59,673 nucleotides of DNA from Staphylococcus cornubiensis (GTDB taxonomy: Bacteria > Bacillota > Bacilli > Staphylococcales > Staphylococcaceae): NCBI RefSeq assembly GCF_900183575.1, contig NZ_FXUZ01000011.1, positions 1 to 59,673 on the forward strand, in the 5' to 3' direction. A program made the translations under genes and the position numbers. Shown here one piece after another: positions 40,636 to 50,666 of this stretch. The notes beneath the pieces were generated by a model, which saw nothing but the letters and a program-made list of their open reading frames with translations, did not search any database and had not been told where the DNA came from. Numbering within the stretch: the stretch's first letter is position 1; each line of letters starts with the position of its first letter.

Positions 40636-42381
40636 TTATAAGAAACGTCTCACTGCAGTTGTTAATGATGGCATTTCATTGAAGATAAATTTGCGATCTT
40701 CTGTTAAGCTACGGTATGCCCATTTTGCGTAATTGATGGCTTGTTCAGGGACGATTTTACCTGGAAGTGGTGCAGCATTTTTATCAACATAAACATTCAC
40801 GATAGTTGGTTTATGTTGTTGCACGGCTGTTTGTACGATAGAATCAATGTCTTTCGGATCTCTCAATGTGTAGCCGACACCGCCACAAGCTTCAGCAAAC
40901 TTCGCAAAGTCAATATCGCTAAAGTCAATGCCGTATTCTAATTCACCAGCTTCTTGTTGTTCGTATTTAATAAATGACAACTCACTGTTATTAAGGACGA
41001 ATAACACCATTGGTAAATTGTATTGCACGGCTGTTGAGAAGTCTTGCATCACCATTTCGAATGCACCATCACCTGTAATACCGATGACTTGACGACCAGG
41101 GAAGGCGATTCGTGATGCAATAGCTGTTGGAAGGGCACAACCCATTGTACCGAGCCAACTTGAAATAATGAAGTGGTTGTTCACACCTAGGTTAAGGTAA
41201 CGTGTTGACCATACTGTTGACGTACCTACATCTGCAGCAATGACAGTGTCATCAGTAATCACCTTGTTAATCGCATCCATCAAACGTTCAGGACGAATTG
41301 GTGCTGAGTCATTGTTTTTATCTTCAGTCATCCAACCTTTCCAAGTTTCACGATGATCTAACATTTCATTTAAGAATGAACGCTTTTCGACAGGTTCAAT
41401 CGCATCTGTTAATGCACGTAAAGCCAGTTGACTGTCCCCGACGATAGGTGCATCTATATCAAAGCGATGACCGATAGCTTCAGGATTTTCATCAATTTGA
41501 ATGGCTGGAATGTTTTTCTTCGGTAAATAATCGACATACGGATAGTTTGTACCTGCTAAAATGAGCAAATCAGCATTTTGCATTGCTTGGTAAGACGGTT
41601 TTGAACCGATTTTACCGAGGTTACCAAGGTTGTATGGGTGGTCATCGCCGACGATAGTTTTTGATGGTAACGTTACGATTGTCGGAATTTTACCTTTTTC
41701 AATAAATTGACGTACTTCTGCTTTTGCATGTTCAGTCCCTTTACCGACTAAAATGACTGGTTTTTTACTTTCATTAAATAACTGTGCTGCTCTTTGAATT
41801 TCATGATTCAATGGTTGGCGACGCTCAGGTACATAAGGTTCAACTTCTGAAGGGAAATTGTCCTCAACTTTTGTATTTAAAATGTTGTTTGGTAAAGTTA
41901 ATACAGCAACACCTTTTTCACGGTATGCTGTACGAATGGCTTCGTCAACAATTTCAAAAATACGTGATGCATCACTATCTTTCAATTGATAGTTGAAAAC
42001 TGCAACATCTTCAAACATTTTTGGTAAGTCAATTTCTTGGAATGCTTTTGTTCCGAGTTTATGACTGTCTGCTTGTCCCGATAATACAAGTTGTGGCACA
42101 TTATCCATTTTTGCATCGTACATACCGTTTAATAAATGGATTGCACCAGGTCCTCCGATAGCAAGCGATACAGCAATTTTGCCAGTCAATTTCGTATACG
42201 CTGCTGCTGCAAGACTTGCGACTTCTTCATGACGCACGTGAATAAAGTCGATTGAATCTTCAGCTGCTTTCAGTCCATCGACTACAGCATCGATAGAGTC
42301 GCCTGGAATACCATAGACATGATCAATATCCCATGCTTTTAATGCTCTAACTAAAGCCATGTTTGCTTTTACTTTTCCCAT
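40636..42381 (-). CDS. cidC: Pyruvate oxidase, CidC/PoxB-like
   Basis: Thiamine-diphosphate and FAD enzyme that decarboxylates pyruvate to acetate, passing electrons to menaquinone at the membrane. The 581-residue length fits staphylococcal CidC. The catalytic glutamate is in HVRHEEVASLAAAAYTKL near residue 51, the FAD domain is in the middle, and the ThDP motif GDGAFEMVMQDFSTA continues to VLNNSE near 430-460. AAGGAG precedes the ATG. In S. aureus cidC follows cidAB, and this position has no such gene, so this copy is either a moved cidC or a paralogue. The gene symbol is provisional. Confidence 0.88.
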   Translation of the reverse strand: MGKVKANMALVRALKAWDIDHVYGIPGDSIDAVVDGLKAAEDSIDFIHVRHEEVASLAAAAYTKLTGKIAVSLAIGGPGAIHLLNGMYDAKMDNVPQLVLSGQADSHKLGTKAFQEIDLPKMFEDVAVFNYQLKDSDASRIFEIVDEAIRTAYREKGVAVLTLPNNILNTKVEDNFPSEVEPYVPERRQPLNHEIQRAAQLFNESKKPVILVGKGTEHAKAEVRQFIEKGKIPTIVTLPSKTIVGDDHPYNLGNLGKIGSKPSYQAMQNADLLILAGTNYPYVDYLPKKNIPAIQIDENPEAIGHRFDIDAPIVGDSQLALRALTDAIEPVEKRSFLNEMLDHRETWKGWMTEDKNNDSAPIRPERLMDAINKVITDDTVIAADVGTSTVWSTRYLNLGVNNHFIISSWLGTMGCALPTAIASRIAFPGRQVIGITGDGAFEMVMQDFSTAVQYNLPMVLFVLNNSELSFIKYEQQEAGELEYGIDFSDIDFAKFAEACGGVGYTLRDPKDIDSIVQTAVQQHKPTIVNVYVDKNAAPLPGKIVPEQAINYAKWAYRSLTEDRKFIFNEMPSLTTAVRRFL

Positions 42382-42581
42382 AATAATGACTACTCCTTCT
42401 GTTTTGATTCTCTGTTTTACAGTTACATACCCATTTTTCCACGTTCACTAACAATCTTCAATGTTCGTGCTCAAGCTCGTTCTACAGACTGATTTTTGCC
42501 AAAACATATAGCAAATTTACGAAGGACTTGATAAACTCACATTATTAAGTGATTTGAAAATGAGAAAGTAGGTCAACATGA

Positions 42582-43388
42582 ATGAAAAGAAGAGACCGAA
42601 TGACCAAGCAGTCAATGCATTCACCTCAAAACGAACCGTACCACAATACGTATTATCAACCAGTGGGACAACCGCCTAAGAAGCAAAAGCCGAGACGTAT
42701 TTTTAGAACGTTGCTGTTATTGATTGTATTAGCTGCAGCATTATTTATTGGTGCGATGTACTTAATGGCACAACAAGCAGATATAGATGATTTAAAAAGT
42801 ATTGAGCAAAAAAGTAGTTATGTGAGTGCGTCACAAATGCCAGACTACACGAAAGGTGCGTTTATCGCTGTAGAAGACCGTCGTTTTTACAAACATTCGG
42901 GTGTAGATTATCGTGGCAGTTTACGTGCTATTTTTGCTTCTCTCCGTGACCGTGATCGCTTGCAAGGGGGCAGTACGATTACACAACAACTCGCAAAAAA
43001 CTATTATTATGATAACCAACAAACGGTGACGCGTAAGTTGAAAGAAATGTTTGTCGCTAAACGAATTGAAAGTCACTATGACAAAGATGAAATTTTAAGT
43101 TATTATATGAATAACATTTATTATGGTGACAATCATTATACAATCGAGTCTGCAGCAAATTATTACTTTGGTGTGACAACGAATGAAAAGAATTATACAT
43201 TACCACATATTACAGTATTACAAAGTGCAATATTAGCGAGTAAAGTGAATGCGCCTTCTGTGTATGACATCAATGACATGTCGCCTTCATTTATTAATCG
43301 TACGAAAATGACGTTAGAAAAAATGAAGCAACAAGAATTTATTACTGAACAACAATACACTGAAGCATTGCAACAACTTGGTGCTTAA
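42582..43388 (+). CDS. sgtB: Monofunctional peptidoglycan glycosyltransferase SgtB
   Basis: Membrane enzyme that polymerises lipid II into glycan strands. The 268-residue GT51 protein has a cytoplasmic N-terminus, one membrane anchor (TLLLLIVLAAALFIGAMYLM at about 44-63) and the donor/acceptor motifs EDRRFYKHSGVD with the catalytic glutamate, and GGSTITQQLAKNYYY. No transpeptidase domain. The start follows GTAGG at 42582; a different-frame ATG at 42578 does not extend. Also called mgt. Confidence 0.95.
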   Translation: MKRRDRMTKQSMHSPQNEPYHNTYYQPVGQPPKKQKPRRIFRTLLLLIVLAAALFIGAMYLMAQQADIDDLKSIEQKSSYVSASQMPDYTKGAFIAVEDRRFYKHSGVDYRGSLRAIFASLRDRDRLQGGSTITQQLAKNYYYDNQQTVTRKLKEMFVAKRIESHYDKDEILSYYMNNIYYGDNHYTIESAANYYFGVTTNEKNYTLPHITVLQSAILASKVNAPSVYDINDMSPSFINRTKMTLEKMKQQEFITEQQYTEALQQLGA

Positions 43389-43574
43389 GGCGTCAATATG
43401 GCATAATAAGTGCATGATGTGTATCGTCGACTAACAAACATTGGATGATTTCTACGATTGCACACACTTTAATGCTGGACACGACGCTACAACAAGAGTG
43501 GGGTAGAGCATTGGAATCTAATTTCATTTTTAGATTTTAGCTCTACTCTTTTTGTTATTTAAAGGGGGAAAACG
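43389..43574 (+). terminator. Terminator region after sgtB
   Basis: GTAGAGC at 43503-43509 pairs with GCTCTAC at 43550-43556, with inner arms ATCTAA and TTAGAT and outer AAGAG and CTCTT, followed by TTTTTG. The hairpin spans 43495-43565. GGGGGAAAACG then serves recX. Confidence 0.7.
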
Positions 43575-44378
43575 ATGTCGAAAATTACGAAAATTGAAGT
43601 GCAAAAAAACAATCATGAGCGTTTTAATATTTATGTAGATGAAGTGTTTGCGATAGGTATCTCCATGGATACATTAGTGGCGTTTAATATTAAAAAAGGT
43701 GATGAAATCGATACTGCTGAACTGAAGGCTTTAGCATCACGTGAACATCAACAACAAGCCATCAATCATGCTATTCAATATTTGTCATATCGTAAAAGAA
43801 CACGTAAAGAAATCTATACACAACTTAACAAAGAAGGTTATGAAGATGATGTCATTACAGAGGCTATCGCTTATTGTGACCGCCTTAAACTGATTGATCA
43901 TCGTGATTATATGCTGAGTTTAAAAAATACGATGCTACGTACGACGGATAAAGGCCCTGAAGTGTTTCGTCAAAAGTTAAGTCAAGCGGGCATTGAAGCA
44001 GATTTGATTGATGAAGGCGTCCATTTATATGAAGAGGAGCAGTCTTTCGAGCGTATCATACAAATTGCTCAAAAAATAATGGATCAAAAAAAGGGACCTA
44101 CTTCAAAGGTGAAAGTTAAAGTGCAGCAATCATTACAACAAAAAGGATTTACACTAGATACGATATTTAAAGTGATTGATGTGCTAGATTTTATGCAAGA
44201 TCCAGAAACTGTGGATAATTTATTGCAACGTGATTTAGAGAAAGTCTATAATAAATATCAGAAGAAACATGAAGGTAAAACTTTATATATGAAAACGGTA
44301 GAAGCATTATTAAGAAAAGGATACACCTACGACGATATCAAACGAAAACTTACAGAAAGTGGAATTGATCATGAATGA
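43575..44378 (+). CDS. recX: Recombination regulator RecX
   Basis: Inhibits RecA filament extension. The 267-residue protein is made of tandem three-helix repeats, with the repeated motif R-K-R-T-R-K-E-I (residues about 75-82) and KGYTYDDIKRKL near the end. The N-terminal SKITKIEVQKNNHERFNIYV is a beta domain seen in Firmicute RecX. The ATG follows AAAGGGGG. Its last eight bases overlap the YfhH-like gene, indicating an operon. Confidence 0.94.
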   Translation: MSKITKIEVQKNNHERFNIYVDEVFAIGISMDTLVAFNIKKGDEIDTAELKALASREHQQQAINHAIQYLSYRKRTRKEIYTQLNKEGYEDDVITEAIAYCDRLKLIDHRDYMLSLKNTMLRTTDKGPEVFRQKLSQAGIEADLIDEGVHLYEEEQSFERIIQIAQKIMDQKKGPTSKVKVKVQQSLQQKGFTLDTIFKVIDVLDFMQDPETVDNLLQRDLEKVYNKYQKKHEGKTLYMKTVEALLRKGYTYDDIKRKLTESGIDHE

Positions 44379-44685
44379 AAAACGTTTAAGTGAGATGGAT
44401 AGACAAGAGATTTTACATGTTATCCAAACGAGTAAAGAGAAAATGCGAAAAGCTGAAATGAATGGCATCATGAATGAATATGATGTTTATGCCAATAAAG
44501 TTGTCATTGCAGAAAGTTATTTAATCGATACGAATGAAATTGAATTTGGTAAAATTTACCGACTAAAAGATGGGACAGGAGATTACTTTAAAGTAGAACG
44601 TCTCAAAGGTGTATTCGCATGGGGTTATCGCATTAATGGGGCGGAAGCGGAAGAAGGTTTACCAATTTCATTATTACAAATATAG
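44371..44685 (+). CDS. YfhH (DUF1811) family protein
   Basis: A 104-residue cytosolic protein with an N-terminal helical half (RLSEMDRQEILHVIQTSKEK) and a C-terminal beta half (LKDGTGDYFKVERLKGVFAW). In Bacillus yfhH is also next to recX. GTGGAATTG precedes the ATG at 44371, which overlaps the recX stop; a GTG four codons upstream is less likely. The function is unknown. Confidence 0.85.
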   Translation: MNEKRLSEMDRQEILHVIQTSKEKMRKAEMNGIMNEYDVYANKVVIAESYLIDTNEIEFGKIYRLKDGTGDYFKVERLKGVFAWGYRINGAEAEEGLPISLLQI

Positions 44686-44700
44686 AAGGGATTTTAGCGC

Positions 44701-46230
44701 ATGGGTAGTTCAATTGTCTTGAAGATGATCAATGTCACACATTATTATCGCAATCAAAAAAAGCAAAATGTGCTTAAACCTTTTAGTTATCAACCTGAAG
44801 ACATTGAGTTGAATAATATTTCTCTACATATTTATGAAGGTGAAGCGTTAGGAATTATTGGTGAGGCTGAATCATCCAAATCTTTAATCGGTGAAATTTT
44901 GGCTGGCACTGTTCAACCTGATAAAGGAAGAATCGCACGTGCTGCATCGATGTTTTATGCGAATATGAACCAAAAATCAGTCGAGGATATTCCAGTGATT
45001 GATTATGTTAAAGATGTCATCCAGCTGTATCCTTACGATGCACCAGAACATAAAGCAACACAAGTCATTAAATATGCACATTTAGATGAGGTACAACATG
45101 AGCGTGTTAAAAATTTAACCGATGCACAATATGCGCAGTTGTTGTTCAGTTTAGCACGCGCTTCTGAAGCAAAAATTGTCATTTTAAGTCATATATTAAG
45201 TGACCTTGATGAAGGATTTTTTGAAAAAGCTAAAGTGATGGTAGAAGATTATATCGAGCGCGAATGGACTTGGGTCGCGATTGACAATGATATTGAAAAA
45301 GTAAAAGCGGTGAGTAACTATTTAGCATGGATTTCACACGGTCAATTGCGCAAAGAAGGATCGATTAAACAAGTCCTGCCGTATTTTTTATCACATCAAC
45401 GTGATATGGCCTCGTTAACGACCGCAGAAGAACGAGCACATTTTGATGAAGATTGGAAGCGGAGTCGCTCACGCATGCCAGAACTTACATATAATTTCAG
45501 ACGGATTGAACGCTATCGACACGCACAGCCGCCTGCATTTTTATCACGCATTTGGACATGGTTGGCACTGTTTTTTATAGGCATGTGTATGGCAGGTGTG
45601 TTAATTTTCACCAACTTAGGTAAAATTGTCAGTGCTCCTTTAGCGACGCAAGCAACTATTTCTAAATCAGCAACTGACCCGTACGTTGATAAATTGGCAT
45701 ATGGCATTGTGAATGATAGCAAAATTAAAGTATCACCAATAGAAAATAAAGGTGAAGATTTACAATTGCCGCACTATACTGTCGCATCCATTACTGGCGA
45801 AAATAAAACGACGTATCGCATTGAAGTCGACGGTAAAAGTTACAAAGCGAACAAAGATAAATTTATATATATGAATCCAGCAGCACTTTATAAAGAAGTC
45901 GACCGTAAACAGTTAGAATCGTATATGAAAGATAACTATATTAATTATGTCGATTACTTTAACAGTGCACTTCATAAATCACATCAAAAAGTGAATGAAA
46001 CACTTGTAGCTGAGCATCAACAACGATTTGTAGAACCGATTTTGGAACAACCGATTTCTATGTTGTTTGATGACCGTAATCATTTAATTGGCTTTACATT
46101 TCCGATTGTGAAGCAAGACAAATTTAAAGATGAATTTAATATTAAATCTGATATTTGGATGAGTAAAACAGATTCAGGCTATTTAATTGCGGATCTGAAA
46201 AATTCCAAATGGATTTATATCGAATTGTAG
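44701..46230 (+). CDS. TagH-like ABC protein with degenerate ATPase domain and extracellular tail
   Basis: A 509-residue protein with an ABC ATPase-like domain (about 1-240), one membrane segment (WLALFFIGMCMAGVLIFT near 285-302) and an outside C-terminal domain with GW/SH3-like repeats, the TagH layout. Catalytic motifs are damaged: Walker A reads GEAESSKS (residues 54-61, Ser in place of the last Gly), the signature is LTDAQ, the Walker B pair reads VILSH and the switch His is replaced in VAIDNDIE. K60-S61 remain. It precedes a small permease, so it may be a structural partner in teichoic-acid-type export. Substrate unknown. Confidence 0.75.
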   Translation: MGSSIVLKMINVTHYYRNQKKQNVLKPFSYQPEDIELNNISLHIYEGEALGIIGEAESSKSLIGEILAGTVQPDKGRIARAASMFYANMNQKSVEDIPVIDYVKDVIQLYPYDAPEHKATQVIKYAHLDEVQHERVKNLTDAQYAQLLFSLARASEAKIVILSHILSDLDEGFFEKAKVMVEDYIEREWTWVAIDNDIEKVKAVSNYLAWISHGQLRKEGSIKQVLPYFLSHQRDMASLTTAEERAHFDEDWKRSRSRMPELTYNFRRIERYRHAQPPAFLSRIWTWLALFFIGMCMAGVLIFTNLGKIVSAPLATQATISKSATDPYVDKLAYGIVNDSKIKVSPIENKGEDLQLPHYTVASITGENKTTYRIEVDGKSYKANKDKFIYMNPAALYKEVDRKQLESYMKDNYINYVDYFNSALHKSHQKVNETLVAEHQQRFVEPILEQPISMLFDDRNHLIGFTFPIVKQDKFKDEFNIKSDIWMSKTDSGYLIADLKNSKWIYIEL

Positions 46231-46233
46231 GTG

Positions 46234-47031
46234 ATGAGCGTGTTAGAAAACTTAATTCATTTTTTTCATAATCGAACGAGATTGTTCAGACACAGTAAAT
46301 ATCGCCTTCAAAAGCACCGCAAATGGACAGCATTAACCTTTTTAATCGGCTTTACTTTAATGATTTTAACTGCTATTGCTTTCCAATTTTTAGATATCGT
46401 AGAAGTGACGCAAGCGACATTTGATTATCGTCTAACAGGATTAGTCACTTTTGGTGTCATTTGGGTCGCGATTTATATTCATTATCGCTTTTTTCCGAGA
46501 GATTATTATGTCACACGTCACTTTAATACGAGCCCGTTCTTCCATATCGTACTATCTAGTGTAATGAACACGGTGATTTTAACCGTATTAATGGTTGTCA
46601 TGGCATGGTTGAAACCGCTGAATACTGATACAACATGGTTAGGCTTGTTCTTTTATAGTGGCATGTCATTCATTTTTATCGTGATTATGTCATTTTTACT
46701 CGGTTTAGTGTACGTTTTATATCCAAAATTAGATCGTGTGTTCACGATGATTGTCATTTTGACGTTTATACTCGTCCCAGTGCTTTACATTCCACCTAAC
46801 AGTAACGGTTGGGTGACACATATTATGATGCTTAATCCGGTTTACTATTTAGTCAATGGTATGCAACAAGCAGTCATCGTCGGACATGAAGCGATGAACC
46901 ATCTCGGATATCATCTTTATTTTATTTGCTTTATTGGATTAATGATTGTATTTTGCTTTGCATTAAAAGATTATGTATCACAGTTAAGACCCAACGAACA
47001 TCATCAGTCTCAAATACAAGAAGATGAGTAA
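46234..47031 (+). CDS. ABC-2 type permease, partner of TagH-like protein
   Basis: A membrane protein of about 265 residues with six hydrophobic segments (about 30-50, 70-85, 108-130, 140-165, 172-190, 225-245), of the ABC-2 (TagG-like) type. It begins immediately after the TagH-like gene; the start is either ATG 46234 or GTG 46240, the latter with AGGTGATG better spaced. The C-terminus is charged. A strong terminator closes the operon. Function inferred from the pair. Confidence 0.8.
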   Translation: MSVLENLIHFFHNRTRLFRHSKYRLQKHRKWTALTFLIGFTLMILTAIAFQFLDIVEVTQATFDYRLTGLVTFGVIWVAIYIHYRFFPRDYYVTRHFNTSPFFHIVLSSVMNTVILTVLMVVMAWLKPLNTDTTWLGLFFYSGMSFIFIVIMSFLLGLVYVLYPKLDRVFTMIVILTFILVPVLYIPPNSNGWVTHIMMLNPVYYLVNGMQQAVIVGHEAMNHLGYHLYFICFIGLMIVFCFALKDYVSQLRPNEHHQSQIQEDE

Positions 47032-47035
47032 TATT

Positions 47036-47083
47036 AAAAAAGCTGTTATACAACGACACACCATCGTTGAATACAGCTTTTTT
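47036..47083 (+). terminator. Terminator after ABC permease gene
   Basis: AAAAAGCTGT at 47036-47045 pairs with ACAGCTTTTT at 47073-47082, with inner arms CAACGA and TCGTTG. Confidence 0.88.
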
Positions 47084-47386
47084 CTTATAGACTTACCGGG
47101 CCATCATTTAAGTTAAATAGAACGCGCTTGATTTATTAGCCTAATCAATAGCATTCTTTGATAAAAGATGAGGTTTCAATGAGCACGTAATGAGAATCGG
47201 GAGAGAAGTGTGAAATGGATTGGGGCACTATAGTTTCTTATGTAGACCTTATAAGCATCCAATGAAAAACATGATGAATACAAGGTGTGATTTAAATTAA
47301 AGAAATATGTATGTTTGCCACATAAAGAGATTGTCAGAATGATGCTTTAACTGCAAAATAGAAAGCCTTTTAAAATTGCGAATCAG
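47084..47386. other. Intergenic region with no recognised gene
   Basis: About 300 bases, AT-rich, between the permease terminator and the repeat. No gene, RNA or promoter is convincing. Confidence 0.4.
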
Positions 47387-47662
47387 GCGAGACACCAGAT
47401 AGATGAATTAAAGACTTAAATATGATTTCTGATATTTAACAGTGATTACTGTTTATCGCAGTAGCTGTCTGACTTCTCAATGTTTACACTTTTGAGAAGT
47501 CTAGTCAGCCTTGCGGGGGCAGTACGACGAAATCTTTGTTGCACATGAGATTTCAGTACTGCTCCCAAAATCCACTAACGCTACAACCAATGTAACAGCA
47601 AAATCAAAGCGTTAGTGAGTTGTAGTTTCAGCGCCTAGGAACGCGAGCCTAAGATGGCAATT
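47387..47662 (+). repeat. Modular hairpin family, long copy with 116-base module
   Basis: Module B is at 47451-47566 (GTTTATCGCAGTAGCTG to GTACTGCTCCC), exactly 116 bases. It is followed by AAAATCCA, variable stem CTAACGC with GCGTTAG, GAGTTGTAG and CCTAGGAACGCGAGCC, ending GGCAATT at about 47656-47662. The left boundary is uncertain; GGCGAGACACC near 47387 may be a decayed left arm. Confidence 0.7.
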
Positions 47663-47755
47663 AAAAGGCTATAAAAAATATGGCAAAGAATGGTTCTTAC
47701 AATCGGAGAGCTGTATCCATACATTGTGCAAATGTTAATACTCACAAACTTTGTA

Positions 47756-48733
47756 TTAATGTGCAAGTAATTTTTTCATCAACTTCTCCTCACTAAATAC
47801 CCATCCTGTATACGAATGTTTCACCTTCATCTCTTCATCAAGATGTAAAATGGCTACAAACTGATAATGCCCATCCTTCAAATAACGCAAATCAATAAAA
47901 CGCAACTCAGTCGTATGTGAATCAATATGTCTCACATGCCAACGATAAATAGAAGAAAAGTTTAAAAAAGCTTTCACGTTTTTATCATATTGTGCATATT
48001 TCATCATCGCATCACTCGGAAAAGGTTGACGCTCTACTTTGTCACTAAAAACAATATTACGCCCAAAACTACGACCGACGTAATCATGTTTTTCAGTTTG
48101 AATTGCGATACGCCATTGCATAAAACGGATAGTAGGTGCGACAAAAACCTTAATCGGTGTTCCTAAATGTTCGACTTGATTTAAAGCTTGTTTTTTTAAC
48201 CAGCCCCGCATTTGAAATCTCAAAACATAATACACGATGAGGATGATTAAAATTGGAATAAACACGATATAAGGGTGTACACCAACGGCCCATATAGCAA
48301 TACCGATAAGCAAAATAACAAAAATAATCGGATCGAACGTATTGATGACGCTCAGTTGAATCCACTTACTCGAAAAAGGCCGCAATGCTTGTGTTCCATA
48401 TGAGTTGAAAATATCAACAAACACATGAAGGAATACAGCGAGTTGTGCCCAAAGCCATACATGTAAAGGATCGACTTGAGTGAAAATACTATAGACGAGT
48501 AAAGTTAACAATAATGGCCAAAGTAAAGTAAATGGAATAGAATGTGTAATGCCTCTATGATTTGAAATATATGTTGCATTATCTTTTAATTTTAGTACAG
48601 TATCACTATCAGGAATTAGTGAACCAGCAATAAGTACGGTAGCAGTTGCAGTGAAGTTACCGCTCATAGCAGCATCAGTCGTTGCAATTGCTGTAAGTCC
48701 AACACCTATTGCGATATGTGTGGCTGTATCCAT
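47756..48733 (-). CDS. YfhP-like membrane-bound metal-dependent hydrolase
   Basis: A 325-residue YdjM/YfhP-type protein. The N-terminus has MDTATHIAIGVGLTA with the first metal-binding histidine, then IPDSDTV, NHRGITHSIPF with His residues, and HVFVDIFNSYGTQALRPF, all in the hydrophobic first half (about five spans). The C-terminal half is a soluble domain. Bacillus yfhP is also next to mutY (yfhQ). It is divergent from mutY. Substrate unknown. Confidence 0.88.
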   Translation of the reverse strand: MDTATHIAIGVGLTAIATTDAAMSGNFTATATVLIAGSLIPDSDTVLKLKDNATYISNHRGITHSIPFTLLWPLLLTLLVYSIFTQVDPLHVWLWAQLAVFLHVFVDIFNSYGTQALRPFSSKWIQLSVINTFDPIIFVILLIGIAIWAVGVHPYIVFIPILIILIVYYVLRFQMRGWLKKQALNQVEHLGTPIKVFVAPTIRFMQWRIAIQTEKHDYVGRSFGRNIVFSDKVERQPFPSDAMMKYAQYDKNVKAFLNFSSIYRWHVRHIDSHTTELRFIDLRYLKDGHYQFVAILHLDEEMKVKHSYTGWVFSEEKLMKKLLAH

Positions 48734-48823
48734 AATGTCTCACTCTTTTCAATATAACTTAACTTTATTATAGTCGATAATTGAAATGAACAAAAATCAT
48801 TAATTTGTACAAGGAGAATTGAA

Positions 48824-49867
<1,044 letters not shown>

Positions 49868-49932
49868 TTAAGCAATAGGATAGGAATATGATATAATAAC
49901 GAAGTGAAATTTGAACAAGGTGGTGTGGGCAA

Positions 49933-50475
49933 TTGGTCAAATCGTGTATACCTCGAGAAGGAGAATCGATTAAAATTCAATCTTATAAACACGATGGCAA
50001 TATACACCGTGTATGGTCCGAAACAACAATTTTAAAAGGAACAGCAGATGTCGTCATCGGTGGGAATGATCATACTCTTGTAACTGAAAGCGATGGCCGC
50101 ACCTGGGTAACGCGTGAGCCTGCTATTGTTTATTTCCATTCAGAATATTGGTTTAACGTGATTTGTATGTTTCGTGAAGATGGCGTTTATTATTATTGTA
50201 ATTTATCTTCACCTTTTGTATGCGATGAAGAAGCATTAAAATATATTGACTATGATTTAGATATTAAAGTGTATCCGAATGGTAAATATCATTTATTAGA
50301 TGAAGATGAATATGAGCAACATATGAATCAAATGAACTATCCAAAAGATATCGATATGATTTTAAGACGTAATGTCGATATTTTACAGCAATGGATTGAA
50401 CAGAAAAAAGGGCCGTTTGCACCTGATTTTATTAAAGTGTGGCGTCAACGATTTCAAAAAGTGAAAAACTTTTAA
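49933..50475 (+). CDS. ntdP: Nucleoside tri- and diphosphate phosphatase (DUF402, UPF0374)
   Basis: Hydrolyses nucleoside tri- and diphosphates with metal; the S. aureus homologue is characterised. The 180-residue protein starts with TTG at 49933 after AAGGTGGTG, giving the same N-terminus and length as the S. aureus protein. Conserved DUF402 segments are [28 protein letters not shown] and [18 protein letters not shown] with the metal-binding aspartates near 120-130. It sits between mutY and the exporter, in the usual order. Confidence 0.92.
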   Translation: MVKSCIPREGESIKIQSYKHDGNIHRVWSETTILKGTADVVIGGNDHTLVTESDGRTWVTREPAIVYFHSEYWFNVICMFREDGVYYYCNLSSPFVCDEEALKYIDYDLDIKVYPNGKYHLLDEDEYEQHMNQMNYPKDIDMILRRNVDILQQWIEQKKGPFAPDFIKVWRQRFQKVKNF

Positions 50476-50530
50476 AGTAGTATGTCGTATGAAAATCAAT
50501 AACAACACAGATATGTAATGGCAACATTAT

Positions 50531-50572
50531 ACGGGAGTGAGACAAATGATATTGTTCTTACTCCCGTTCAAT
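50531..50572 (+). terminator. Terminator after ntdP
   Basis: ACGGGAGT at 50531-50538 pairs with ACTCCCGT at 50560-50567 and inner GACAA pairs with TTGTT; a short T-containing tail follows. Confidence 0.65.
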
Positions 50573-50666
50573 TCGTCATTGAAAAGTGTTGAGACGTTAT
50601 TAATTTTATTTACGATACAAGATACGGGCAATTGAAAAGTAGTTTTTATACTAGGGGGACGGTTAC

